Below are positions 46,239-57,379 of a DNA stretch of 64,000 bases, piece by piece; within the stretch, counting starts at the first letter, position 1, and the number at the start of each line of letters is the position of its first letter. A program made the translations under genes and the position numbers. This DNA comes from Prosapia bicincta (Eukaryota > Arthropoda > Insecta > Hemiptera > Cercopidae). Below the pieces are notes generated by a model. That model saw only the letters and a list, made by a program, of their open reading frames with translations. It searched no databases and was not told where the DNA came from. The stretch is taken from assembly GCA_036971475.1 (NCBI GenBank), contig JBAIZL010000001.1, positions 82,165,483 to 82,229,482 of the forward strand, in the 5' to 3' direction.

Positions 46239-48259
46239 CATATATTTTCTTAAAATGTTGGGGTTTTTCTGGGTTCTCATAGATCTTTAAAGTTTTTCAA
46301 GATCTTTGAATGCCACAGAAGAGATCACCAAATGTAGAGACTCCTTGTAAGGTTTATATTATAAATCATTAACACTGCTTCAAATGTCTGGACGTTTTAA
46401 TTCTGCATGTTAAAAACTGGTGCTATACAGCCAATGTGATGATAAAGGCCAAGAATTAAGATCCCAAGAATTAAGATCCCAAGAATTATCTGAAGTGCCT
46501 CCAACTGTGGCGTAATTATAAAAACATCGTTAAAATTCTAAAAAAAGAAAACATTCTTTTATATTATAGCAAAAGACATAATATTATTCACTGGAGCTAA
46601 GAATTTACTCAAAGATTCACAACTAAAGTGAAAGAAGTGATGGTGTAGTCCCATTCTTGTTACCGCTACCACGTCATAATGTTCAAACTTTTGAAATTAA
46701 TTAGAAAAGATTAACAGAAACACCTAGCTTGGTTAATATAGCTCTTATCCACAATTACGCCATTACATCAAATGCTCAGTCATGTAATAAAACCCATGAT
46801 TTAACTCTGCTGAAAAACATGTCCATAGAAAAGACAAAAGACTAATCTTAAATTCAAAATCACTTTCCTCTCTTTTGTAAAGAATCAATTGCAATATCTG
46901 TTCACTGCATAAAAACAACAATTGGTATCTACGGAATCTTATTCCAAATCACAAACTAGTTAAAGATGGTCTAAATCAATAAATTACTCAAATTCTATTC
47001 CACCTGACTAGGATCTGGCTTTAAACAAAATGTGCTTTTGCCGTAATTTAATTCAATATTTATGGCAACAGTTTAAACAAAACATTTAAAATTAATTTAA
47101 CCAATTAGTTTCTGAGATAAATAAGAATTTGATAAACATATTTAATTTATCCAAATTCAATAAAAGTTATACAGTGCATTTTTAAGGATATGAGAAGTTG
47201 TAAGGAAGATCTAAAAGTAACAGTGCAAGATGTCTCCAATGTTTTCAAAGTTCAAAAAACTCATCTCCGCAAATCTCACCATTTTCCACTAAAGTTTAGT
47301 TCAAGTTTTATATTGAACTTTACTACAGAAAATAGAGGTAAATATGGTGTAACCATTCTAGCCTGTAGGTATTATTGTTGATTTGTAAACACTTTCACTG
47401 TGGAGCCACAATTAGACTGGTATTCCCTGTGGCAGGAACATTCAGTGAATTGAGAACTTTCTCATCTCTAAATCAAAATACTATGTAAATTATCTTTTCA
47501 TTATTCTAAGGAACCTATTTTTCAAATTATTTATAAAAATATGCATATGGAAAGAAATAATTTTCACTCATGTGGACAAATAATAATTGGAACTGGTAAG
47601 AAGAAAACATAGTTAATAAAAAAATGAGTGAAAATATTTTTACCACAAGTGATAAAACTGTTTGATTAATTTAGTACTTATTCCTTTATTTATTATAAGA
47701 ATTATTATTAATTTAACACAGAAAAGGCTAACATAGACACAAAATATAAAAAACAAGAAAACTTCTTTTGTAGTTTTTTCAAAAAGAAATAAACTAATAT
47801 GTGGTAGCAGAACTCATGATATTATATCTAGGTGTTTTTAGATACAATTGAGGAAACCCAGACTATTCGCATTAGAAAGTCACTATCCCACTCTATTAGA
47901 AATTGTTTACAACTTATGACGACACATCAACATTCATATCCTAGTTGATGTAGTATACATTGACAGCTCACTAACATTTACATTCAACATGTAAAATTTA
48001 ATAATTTTTTTGTTATCAGACGCCAACCACATAGTTGGCTTATTTAAACTAGAAATGTGTTTTATATACTTCCCTCCATATGATACTTAAGAAGTAGAAC
48101 TCATAATTCAAATATTGACTCTTTGTTTAACCATGATTTAAATGTTCATTGTTTATTGTGGAATCAAAAACTTTCAACATTCGAGGAAATCAAAGTGAAA
48201 GCAAGTATAAGAAGAACTATCTAATTCTTAAAGTAGTAATCACACTATCATTATTATTA
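46239..48259. other. Osbp intron 1, no feature seen
   Basis: AT-rich sequence. A 17-bp word (aagaattaagatccc) is repeated two to three times at 46450-46490. No gene was recognised. Confidence 0.55.
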
Positions 48260-48590
48260 TTAATTCCACCGTAGCATGGTCCCAAACCCAGGTTGAGAAA
48301 GGAGGGTTGGGCATGGAGCCTGCTCTCCTACCCTTTAAAAAACCATTTGCAACAGAGCGTCAAAGAGATATATCAAGACAGTCATTAAGGAAACAGCACA
48401 GGATATTATATGCCAAAAGGATATTATACTCAGATGGTTTTATCACTACACAGACTGGGGAACGCTCCTGAGTCTCCTAGAACACATTGACCATAGAAGA
48501 ATTGACATAACTGCAATCCTACTGAAGCAGCATCTGATGAGGAGAAAGATGAATTCTACGGCAAACTAGATAGGACTATTGATGATTGTC
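48260..48590 (+). pseudogene. LINE endonuclease-region fragment (RTE/CR1-like)
   Basis: The fragment opens catggtcccaaacccaggtt, a familiar stretch upstream of the endonuclease of RTE-type LINEs. It ends near EAASDEEKDEFYGKLDRTI and DDCPRSG, which corresponds to the (T)E-A-x-DEEK(D/N)xFYxxL segment just before GDFNAKVG in AP-type endonucleases. The core catalytic blocks are missing, and PLE-D begins immediately after. Confidence 0.6.
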
Positions 48591-49085
48591 CAAGGAGTGG
48601 CATTAAAACCCCAAGCCCCTACATTAAATGATTTACCTAAAATCCACAAAGAAAACACACCCATCGGTCCAATAATCATTCACACACATGCACCATCATA
48701 TAAGCTAGCCAAATACATAAACAAACTTATCAGAGAACACATAAACTTTTACAATCACTCATCCATACACAATAACATAGACCTCATACACAAAATTCAA
48801 GACATCCACATACCACATAACTCCACCATTGCCTCATTCAACATAAAAAACCTTTACACTAATGTGCCAATAGAACAAACACTCCACATACTACAAAATA
48901 TGCTTACAGCAAACAACACTCCACATAAACTCACACATAAAATAATTACACTCACCAACCTCATCACATCACAAAACTACTTCAAATACCAACACAAATT
49001 CTACACACAGAACGATGGCCTCCCTATGGGTTCCCCCATCTCAGGCAACCTAGCAGAAATATTCCTACACCATATCGAACAATAA
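48579..49085 (+). pseudogene. PLE-D reverse transcriptase, first half, motif A mutated
   Basis: The 168-residue frame starts in the upstream LINE fragment; PLE sequence begins about VALKPQAPTLNDLPKIHKEN. Recognisable blocks follow: HAPSYKLAKYINKLI (fingers), motif A as ASFNIKNLYTNVPI (about residues 88-101), and motif B as NDGLPMGSPISGNLAEIFL (about 145-163). In motif A the catalytic Asp is replaced by Asn (FNIK for FDxK). Motif C follows out of frame as HRYLDDILIYNG near 49131-49165. The missing Asp and frame breaks make it inactive. Confidence 0.82.
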
Positions 49086-49089
49086 AACA

Positions 49090-50215
49090 TTCTACAGAAC
49101 AATAATCACACACATAAAATAATTTATTACCATAGATATTTAGATGACATTTTAATATACAACGGCAAATTCAATAACTACACGATTGCATAAATATCAT
49201 ACACAAAAACCTCACATTTACCCTCGAATTAGATGAAATAAAATAAAATAAACTTTCTAGACCTTACCATCACCAGACATAATTTCAAAATATACAGAAA
49301 ACCAACAACTACCGATATTATCATACATAATAGATCTAATCACCCCACACAACACAAACACGCTGCATTTAATCATATGTTATACCGCCTAATCAATATA
49401 TCAATGCTACAGAAAGACTACGATGAAGAACTTAATACCATAAAATACATCGTTCAACAAAACGGCTACCAACACACACTCATAGACAACATACTCAGGG
49501 AAATTAAACATAAACACCATCAAACTGACACGCAGACAGACCACACAAAAAACAACAAATACATATCCCTCACCCACCACAACAAAAACACATACAAAAT
49601 AGCCTCAACATTCAAAAAACTCCATTACCAAATATCCTACAAAACAAGAAAAACACTTTAAGACAGCACATACAACCTTTTCAAAAAGAAACTGACAAAT
49701 ACAAACTCTCAGGTATTTACAAATTAACTTGTAACGAAGAAGAACACATTACCCAAAAAAAACAAACAAACCCTAAATCCAGCTACGCAAAACACCTAAC
49801 AAACACCCAATACACACACACTGACTTACACACTAATTTAAATGTTCTACACACATTAAAACAAAGAAAAAACTAACAACCTTAGAAAAATATGAATCTA
49901 CAAACACTACGCAACAGATGAAGAAAACATATTAAATGATCACATACACTTTGAAGCCAACCGCATTTTCTATTATATGACACACAACTCAAACAACTGT
50001 TTCACAAACAACAACTGATTCCACAGTCATAAATCCATTCCCGTTAGAGCCTTTACACCTAACCAATGCCGCCAGTATAGGGTTAGCTTCGTAAAAGGAA
50101 CGAATGTTTTGAAACACGTCAGCAAGTGAGCTATTACGTATTCACTTAGTTAAGTATTTTAAAATTAGTTTAATCAGTGAATTCAAGATGATTACATCAA
50201 GCAACTTCTTTAAAA
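49090..50215 (+). pseudogene. PLE-D palm/thumb, decayed GIY-YIG and tail
   Basis: After motif C, the thumb appears as INFLDLTITRHNFKIYRKPT and HKHAAFNHMLYRL (about 49245-49400), then the open frame 49377-49661. The endonuclease region is reduced to fragments (CNEEEHIT, then DEENILNDHI) with stops. The tail from about 50080 (gttagcttcgtaaaaggaac, gaatgttttgaaacacg, aagtattttaaaattagttt) matches 41990-42105. Confidence 0.78.
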
Positions 50216-50640
50216 TGTATTTATACTTTAATTTCTAAACCAAACATAAGGTTAGACCACTAGATGGAAGACTGAGCACTTGCATGTTGATATTGCTAAC
50301 TATCTGAACTCATGTGGTTCTCTCGTATAGCAAGTAGACACCTCTTTCAGATCCCGGCAGACTATATCCACTGGCAAAAATAACTCTGTTCATACAAATC
50401 ATTAAGTATTATCAACTCCCAGTACCAGGGATCATTAGCTCTTCTGCTTAATCTTGTCTTTAATTCTATTTTCCTATCCTTTCATATCGCCTAAATAGGA
50501 TGCAATGGTCAATCAGCCCCTTTTTTCATGCTACTCCTTTCTTCTACCAAACTGATGCCTCACTTCTAGAGATAACACTTGGTAGCCTAGTTTTCCTACT
50601 TCAATTTTATGAACTCTGTCTATGATATAACTGTTTGAAG
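50216..50640. other. Osbp intron 1, no feature seen
   Basis: Moderately less AT-rich sequence between two PLE copies; no frame or repeat was recognised. Confidence 0.5.
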
Positions 50641-50696
50641 CAACTGTGGCGTAATGTTTATTTTTAAATAAATAAAAACCTCTAAACCACAAATAA

Positions 50697-51902
50697 CATT
50701 TATTTAAATTTGTAAAAGAAACGGTAAATATTATTAGAAGTTGTAATTTAGTTATTCCAAAAAATGAAATTTATAAATTTAATGTTTCAAATGCAGTTAT
50801 ACCTAGGTTATATTGCCTCCCAAAGATACACAAAGAAGGTAATTTGATGAGACCGATAGTTTCGGGTATTGACTCACCAACTTATCTTTTGTCAAAATGG
50901 TTAAATAAAGTTTTTGGAAATTTTAAATTTAATATAGAATCCAGCTCAATAAAAAATACAGGAGAGTTTATAAATAAATTGAAAAATATTGAACTGACAG
51001 AAGATGAAATATTTGTATCGTTTGACGTTTGTTCACTATTCCCAAGCATACCAGTTGCTGAAACATTAATTTTGTTAAAAGAATTTTTAATTGAAAATAA
51101 CATAGAGATTAATGAAGTTAACGAATATGTAAAATTAACTAAATGTTGTATGACTCAGAATTATTTTTCATTTAACAATGTATTTTACCAACAAAAAGAT
51201 GGTACAGCTATGGGGAATAGTTTATCACCTTTCATAGCCGAACTTTTTATGAAAAATGTTGAAAAGGAATTAAGAAACAAACTCCCGTATTTTCCTAGAG
51301 TATGGATTAGATATGTAGATGATGTTTTCGCAATTTTTAATACCAAAGAGTTTAACGTAGAACATTTTTTATCATTAATTAACAATGAACATAAAAACAT
51401 TAAATTTACTTTTGAAATAGAGCATAATAAATGTTTACCGTTTCTTGATGTATTATGTTTTAGAAATAATAATAAAATTGAATTTGATATATATAGGAAA
51501 CATACAAATAATGATAGATATATCCCGGTAGATTCTAACCATTGCAAATCCCATAAATTAGCAGCTTTTAATACTATGGTTAATAGATTAATTACTATTC
51601 CATTGCATAAAAATAGATTTAAATGTGAGTTGGCCAAAATTAAAGAAATCGCTAAATTCAATGGATATGATCCTAAAATAATAGATAATATATTGAGGAA
51701 ACAAAAATTTAAAAAGTTTAGAAACGATTCTACTACCATAATAACACAAAAAGAAAATATTAAAAATCAATTCATTAGCCTACCATTCGATATGGATTTA
51801 ACAAAAGGTATAGAAAAAGTTTTTAAACAGGTAAATTTAAAAGTAGCTTACAAAAGCTTAAATAGCTTAAAAAATGTATTAGGTAACCAAAAGATAAAAT
51901 AA
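50697..51902 (+). CDS. PLE-E reverse transcriptase, catalytic residues intact
   Basis: The frame is open from 50697 without a start codon; the first Met is at 50844. Blocks in order: PRLYCLPKIHKEGNLMRPIV (fingers), SPTYLLSKWLNKVFG, motif A FVSFDVCSLFPSIPV (catalytic Asp present), motif B KDGTAMGNSLSPFIAELFM, motif C WIRYVDDVFAIF (both Asp), motif E LPFLDVLCF, and thumb FDIYRKHTNNDRY. It ends in a Lys-rich linker at TAA 51900-51902. The RT copies element RNA on nicked target DNA. Without the N-terminal region and with a frame break before the endonuclease, independent mobility is doubtful. Confidence 0.9.
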   Translation, partial: HLFKFVKETVNIIRSCNLVIPKNEIYKFNVSNAVIPRLYCLPKIHKEGNLMRPIVSGIDSPTYLLSKWLNKVFGNFKFNIESSSIKNTGEFINKLKNIELTEDEIFVSFDVCSLFPSIPVAETLILLKEFLIENNIEINEVNEYVKLTKCCMTQNYFSFNNVFYQQKDGTAMGNSLSPFIAELFMKNVEKELRNKLPYFPRVWIRYVDDVFAIFNTKEFNVEHFLSLINNEHKNIKFTFEIEHNKCLPFLDVLCFRNNNKIEFDIYRKHTNNDRYIPVDSNHCKSHKLAAFNTMVNRLITIPLHKNRFKCELAKIKEIAKFNGYDPKIIDNILRKQKFKKFRNDSTTIITQKENIKNQFISLPFDMDLTKGIEKVFKQVNLKVAYKSLNSLKNVLGNQKIK

Positions 51903-52243
51903 AGATGATAGATAAATCTGGGATTTATAAAATAAATTGTAATTCATGTAGTAAAATTTATATTGGCCAAACAAGAAGGAAAATATTAACCAGATTTAAT
52001 GAACATATTAGCCATATAAAATTTTAAAGACCTGAAAAATCTAGTGTTGCAGAACATATTCTAAACACTAAACACACTTTAGAATTAAATGATCTAAAAT
52101 TATTGAAAACTGTTAATTCAAAAAGGTCTTTTGAATAGTTTTGAAAGTTCGTACATTCACAAATATGACGAAAATAATTTATTAAATTGTGATAAAGGGC
52201 CTATCCCTAAATCTCAGTTATATTCATTAATTAGGAGATAGTT
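51903..52243 (+). pseudogene. PLE-E GIY-YIG endonuclease in shifted frame
   Basis: Beginning MIDKSGIYKINCNSC at 51905 and continuing KIYIGQTRRKILTRFNEHI. GIY, YIG and the Arg (TRF) and following Asn-Glu-His are all seen. The frame differs from the upstream RT frame, which stops three bases earlier; ATAAAGATGATA can be read as the continuation of the RT frame after a one-base slip. A stop after HISHIKF and a frameshift near SKRSFE damage the remainder. The last codons correspond to NCDKGPIPKSQLYSLIRR near 52190-52240. Confidence 0.82.
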
Positions 52244-52369
52244 ATAACTTTGTTACTAAATAATATTATTGTTTTTTAATAAAATTGAAATAGTTGTAAC
52301 GGGTACTCTTCACCACGAGAGTTGTAGAGAGGGAATTTACTGCAACGTGATTGGTTGTACTAGTTTTTT

Positions 52370-52425
52370 AAAATAAGGGGCGTGGCGAAGTAGTTACCGT
52401 TTCATGCCTATATATTTGTTGTATT
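52370..52425 (+). promoter_or_regulatory. Promoter-like block in PLE-E tail
   Basis: ggggcgtggcgaagtag, gttaccg and tgcctatatatttg: a GC-rich box followed by a TATA box at about 52411-52418, in the same order and distance from the ribozyme-like fold as in PLE-F (35550-35650). A transcript started there would begin shortly before the fold. Function inferred. Confidence 0.5.
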
Positions 52426-52457
52426 ATGTTGTTTAAAGTTAGTTGTATTTTTTAAAT

Positions 52458-52500
52458 ACCTCTGAAGATGATTGCTGGGCAATCGAAATGTACATAAGAT
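52458..52500 (+). ncRNA. Hammerhead-ribozyme-like motif (PLE-E)
   Basis: ACCT (52458-52461), CTGAAGA (52462-52468), extra T, stem II GATTGC-TGG-GCAATC (six perfect pairs), GAA, stem III ATGT/ACAT, A in the cleavage position, AGAT. Stem I has one mismatch here (ACCT/AGAT), while the copy at 33490-33532 has ACCT/AGGT. Otherwise the same design as PLE-F. Confidence 0.6.
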
Positions 52501-52545
52501 TTAAATAAATGTTATTTGTGGTTTAGAGGTTTTTATTTCTGTCTA

Positions 52546-54778
52546 TGATATTTACTTATTTTTATTTATACTTGGTTGGAATACATTAGGGTACTAACAA
52601 CAGCTGCTTCTATTTTCATGCCATCTCTACTTTCATTCTTTAGGCAGTTGACCATAAATGCCTACTCTAGTCTGCTTTATGGCTAACACCTTCTACTATA
52701 GACTGGATGAGCCAACCAACTCTCCCCTTTCAAGTATATCACTGATCTTTGACCTGTTCTCACCAACTGTTATACTCAAGATAAATGTCCCTCACAAGGC
52801 AAATGACTTTACTCAGTACATCTAGATTTACCATATAATAGTAAAGAAACTTCCTGGCATATGATCTTCTGTTAATACATAAATTACCATGGTATTGCTG
52901 TATAACACTATCATATCAGGGTTTTTTTGTATTTTAGTTAGTTGAAGAACCTTTTTGAGAGTAGTTAAATATAAGTGCATTTCTAATTAAAAGAAATTTT
53001 AATTGTTAGTATGCTAATTACATATAAAGTAGAACCTCTATAATTCATCACCTTCTGTAATTCGTCACAGTAATAACAAACATCGTCTGCACTGTCCCCT
53101 AGTATAGGTGCCATCAGAATAGGTCAATACCAGACACAAATCATTCGATTACTAAGAAGATCTTAACACAATTGCCCAGAAAATTAAATGACTTATAGGG
53201 AAGTAGATGAAATGCTAATGAAATGTATCGGGTGGTATGAAAAAAGAAGCAGAATGATGACATTAATAGTATTAAGACAAATTCGACCCCTTGCAAAACA
53301 AAAAAAAAAATTCTTTAGTACAAAATAAATTAGACTTTTTTAAAAACTAAAACGTAAATAGATTTCATATACTAATTTTCCTTACTAGTGTTATAGTTTT
53401 TACAAGGTAGCCTACTGTAATGTGTGTTTTTTTTTAAAGTCTTTCGTCAAAATAGAGTAACTTACTGTATTTGTAATTACAAACTATACTGAAGGCTACT
53501 AGTGTAGTGTTGTGTAATCGTGTTCTTAAGTTTTTTGGCTGGCTAAATCATGTAAATACAACATTAATTACATTACATTATATACTTATTTAATATGTTT
53601 ACCCACATTTAAGAACATTTTTATAACATCTCAAGCTGTACCCCACAAAAGTTATATTACTCAAGGCCTATTAAAAAAATACAAACATTTTTTGAAGAAA
53701 TGAACATCACAGAATTTCCCACACATACAATAAAATAAATTTTACAGGCAAAAAAATTAACATACTATAACAAAGCAAAAATAATTAACTGATAGAAATA
53801 AAACACTAGGATCAATTTTCAACACCTTACTTAAAATTCACAAAAAGACAGCCTCATATGCCATTTACTCAATCACCTAACACAACATAAATACTACATA
53901 CTACATCAATTCATAAATTTTCACATGAACAACTACTATATCTTGATCAAGTATTTAATTAAAATGTGAAAGTGTTCTGGCGAATTCATTAAAATATTTA
54001 CTAAATATTGAAATAATCAGCAACCTATATATTCTTATAATATTATAACAAAAATTCTTATATTATTGTAGCGAAAGAAGGCTTCATTTATCTTATAAAT
54101 AGGAGGAATTGTATCTAAATGAATAATAATAATGCCTTAAATTGTAACATAAACGTTAATGAAGATCAGGTTTATTCATTTTCTTTAATTCCAATATTGC
54201 ATTAAAAATCCCCTCTCTCATCGATTAGTTTTTTCAAGTCAATTGTAAAAAAAACTAGATTCAAGAAAGCTTGGTCACACAAAATAGCACACTTGTTCAG
54301 AAAAAAACAAGAATTTTTGTTCAGTCACAAAAATTCTGCTAATGCAATACACAATAAGCTAACTGTACACCTTACCTACATTCATGTGTTTCAATATAGG
54401 TTCATTTATATTGTATTAAACTAAAATTAGAATTATTCAACTATGTCACCCTAAGAGTCTTTCTACAGCAAAAATAGTACAGATATCTACAAAAACACAA
54501 ATGGCAGCAAAGTGCTCATGTGGCAAGTCTTCACCACTGTGTAACCATATAGATGGAAAATTGTGGTTTTTTTGTAATGTGTTTTTAGTATAGTATACAA
54601 GGAAACCCCTATTATATTTCCATTAAATATAACCGTCATTCATAGTTAGGTGACAATTACGAGACTGGGATCAAATCTGGATAGAATCTGGTCTAACCTT
54701 AAACACGAAATCTGACTCAACTCGAATCACAATTACACCCTAAATACAGTAAGTTATACCTCAAATTGAAATACTAAC
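52546..54778. other. Osbp intron 1, right part
   Basis: No exon was found. At about 53029 the words agtagaacctctataattc and gtaattcgtcac resemble the end of a pogo-type element, but no matching right end was identified. Confidence 0.5.
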
Positions 54779-54903
54779 CGGTAGTAGGACAACATTCCAT
54801 TTGAAAGGACAAACCATCTTCGTTGATATCCTTTTATATAATTTGTCCACTTAGAAAGCCAACCTTTCATTTCAGCATCACCTTGAATTTTTGATTCCGT
54901 CAT
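54779..54903 (-). CDS. Osbp: Osbp exon 1 (start and first half of PH domain)
   Basis: ATG at 54903 is followed by [20 protein letters not shown] and [20 protein letters not shown], ending YY plus two bases before donor GTTAGT at 54778. The [21 protein letters not shown] run is the hallmark start of the OSBP PH domain (strands 1-2, with the basic PI4P-binding loop). The protein begins only about 12 residues before the domain, unlike human OSBP, which has an additional Gly/Ala-rich N-terminal extension. Joining to exon 2 across 17.8 kb is in frame and regenerates the conserved order SYYR-x-x-AEM-HTCRG. Confidence 0.95.
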
Positions 54904-55221
54904 TTTAAAAATACAATATAACTTTACGTAAAGATTATCAATTTAATTTCCACGTAAGCCTACATTCTTAATTACTTTTAAAATAGAAACATAAATTTAT
55001 ATTTTCAATTACAACTCAACACGATTTAACGGGTATTGCAGAGGACAAACATCAAAAACTATTACGTTACAAGGAATATACCATAACCATATGCTTCCAC
55101 TGAATAGTTACTAATCGATTTTATTCAAAAGTTACAATAATCGATATGAGTTCGTCATCTACACATATAAATTATTAAATTTTGTACTAATAAAACATAC
55201 TGTTTTGTTTAAAAAACATAC

Positions 55222-55290
55222 CTTCGTCTCCAGATGTACACTGGCACGACTGGCTAACACATACCTTAAGAAAAACCGACGCTATAATAT
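55222..55290 (-). other. Candidate 5' non-coding exon of Osbp
   Basis: On the minus strand ctggagacgaag is followed by GTATGT (from 55221), a strong donor. A second GTATGT follows ttcttaag at 55264. Upstream is the more GC-containing tatagcgtcgg. It lies 320 bp before the Osbp start codon, and gaatgtag about 70 bp before the ATG could be the acceptor. No transcript evidence is available. Confidence 0.35.
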
Positions 55291-56095
55291 GTATTTTGTT
55301 TTTAATTGAATACTCAACTAAACGTTTTTATTATAATTTTATAAAAATCATGCGAAACCAACTATATAGAGTGTATATTATTTAAAAGGGCTTAAGAATA
55401 TAGTATATGATTTCTGTACTCTGGTAATAGATCTAAAACAATACACCACTACAATTATTGTAACTTCAAAATTATTATTATTATAGCACTGAAATAGATA
55501 ACACTACCGACAGCTGATAAAATAACCAGAAAGGAATATTTCACATTCCACTGACATGAAAGGGATTAACTAAATTTTGCAGTTTTGGGATGTAAATTTG
55601 AGATTTTTTAATAACAAATTTACAAAATTTATTTGGCAAAAAATGCATTACTTCTGATAATTCTAAATAGACACGTTGTACACCTGATCAATGTTGAAAG
55701 TCACAAAGTTGAATTATGCACACAAGTATAAAACTCGTCTGCTGAGAAATATCATCTAGTAATTGCATTTTTCATGTTGTGCATTTAGAGGTTTTTAAAA
55801 ATTCTACTTTTAGTATCACTTGGAAACCTCTCCTATGAGCTGCATGACCTTGACGTTATAGGGAGGCTTAATCCACGACGGGAGACGCGGAGCTATACGT
55901 ATGTAGCTCCCTAACAACGAGAAGTCCAGCCAAATGTGTGAGTACATAAAGGCGGCTCAAAAAAAGGCCAGTCCTAGCACTTAAAGGGTTATCTGCCCGG
56001 CTCTCGCTCTGCCCTCCCCTTGCGGGCGGCAACCAAAAAGCACCAACCATCCAGGTTGGTGGTCTGGATGGGTACATACATCCCTCGATCTGAAG

Positions 56096-57140
56096 ATGTT
56101 ATGCGATCCGTGCCGTTGTAGATTCTTGGCCCTCAGGGTAAGGAGGGCCTTTAACGAAGGCTCAGGGGTACCTGGCGCTACCCTAAGTACTCAAGTCGCC
56201 TTACCGCCAAAAGTGGGGCTCTGTGCTGACGAATCTTTTTTACCTAGCTGGAAATACACATGGCAGACAAAAAATGAAACAAATTCAACTGGTCAGGGCT
56301 TAGAACTTACTGACAAATCTGTCCCAATAGATGTTGCTTCCGCCCCCATAGAGACAGATGGAAAACCAGTTGCGAAAGCCAAAAGAGGAAAACGAGGGGC
56401 ACAAAGAAGAAAAGCACACTGGCTTTCCTACCATGAGGAAGCAAAGAAGGCGGAGGGCAGAGAACCACTGCCACCCCTTTAAGGAAACACCAACCCAGAA
56501 AGCAGAAGGGTTTGATGGAGGTTGGGGCTAAAATCCACAATGTCGTCCCGGAAGCCAGTGGTTCTGGTAGGACCCTATTACGACAGGAGAAAGAGAGGAT
56601 AATAAGGAAGGAAAGGAGTACGTCTGATCCTACTCCAGAGTCGGAAGCCAAGAGGAATAGAAAAGAGTCTAGGCCTATTGGGTCGGGAGGGCCGTCTTTT
56701 TCGTCGATTTCTGCCAACCTACCGAGGGTACTAGTGACCTTTGAGATAGAGTAAGCATGAGGATAGAGAGGCCGGCGTTCGACCATCTTAAGGGCACTGT
56801 CATTGACCGAATGTTGGACATTCCTAGTGGAGCTTTTGTTCCGCGGTTCAGGGACACGTACTTGAGGGATGGAGTCGCAGCATTTATTTGTGCTGAGAAG
56901 GAATTGGCAAAATGGCTAAGAGAAGTGGTACCGTCAGTTAAGCTCGAGAATTGGACTCAGGCTAGGCTGGTCCTGCCTGATGAACTGATCAAAAGGGTGA
57001 AAGTGACGGTGCTCGTACCACCACCAAAAAGGGAAACCACTCAGTTGGTCAAACTCATGGGGATGCAGAACCCCACACTTCAAAGTGGAAGATCCTACAG
57101 TGAATTGAGTTGGGACCTGCAAGCCTTTTCTGCCTAGGAT
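56096..57140 (+). pseudogene. LINE ORF1 (DUF4780-like RNA-binding protein)
   Basis: Open blocks 56096-56482 (basic, KRGKRGAQRRK, YHEEAKKAEGREP) and 56757-57137 (RIERPAFDHLKG, GAFVPRFRDTYLRDGVAAF, ICAEKELAKWLREVV, VTVLVPPPKRE) fit ORF1 proteins with a DUF4780-type domain: (P)RFRxxYLRDG and W-x(n)-ARLxV. Such proteins accompany insect I/Jockey-type LINEs and presumably bind element RNA. Frameshifts and a stop at 56480 disrupt the protein. Confidence 0.7.
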
Positions 57141-57379
57141 TGGATAAGGCATCACCCAGACATCTCAAGGCAAGATATGAGAAGGCCTTCCTGGGGACTG
57201 GAGAGGTAACTTTTAGGTGGATCTCAAAGGACCCAAAAGAGAGAAGCGAGAGGGAGAATGAGGAGAAGGCGTAGGGGTCAGTTGGATATGGCTGACCCTC
57301 AAGCAATGATCCTGCAAATTAATTAGCAACACAGTAAAAGCGCCTCGGTGATCCTAAGCAGGTGCTTAAATGTGAGGTA

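Larger units (their letters stand above)
50641..52545 (+). mobile_element. PLE-E, best-preserved Penelope-like element
   Basis: The 5' end is an inverted copy of its own tail (50641-50707: gtggcgtaatgtttattttt and aaacctctaaaccacaaata). It runs directly into the RT frame, then the GIY-YIG frame, a promoter-like block (52370-52425), a hammerhead-like fold (52458-52500) and the tail ending tttgtggtttagaggttttt. The N-terminal part of the protein is missing, so the 5' inverted tail was joined to a truncated copy. Confidence 0.88.

Noticed and set aside
48241..48275. TTA repeats read as the 3' end of a minus-strand I-type LINE
   Set aside because: The adjacent sequence reads better as plus-strand endonuclease-region DNA of an RTE-type LINE (EEKDEFYGKLD), so the repeats are probably unrelated.
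53029..53110. pogo-type left end agtagaacctctataattc
   Set aside because: No matching right end or transposase remnant found.
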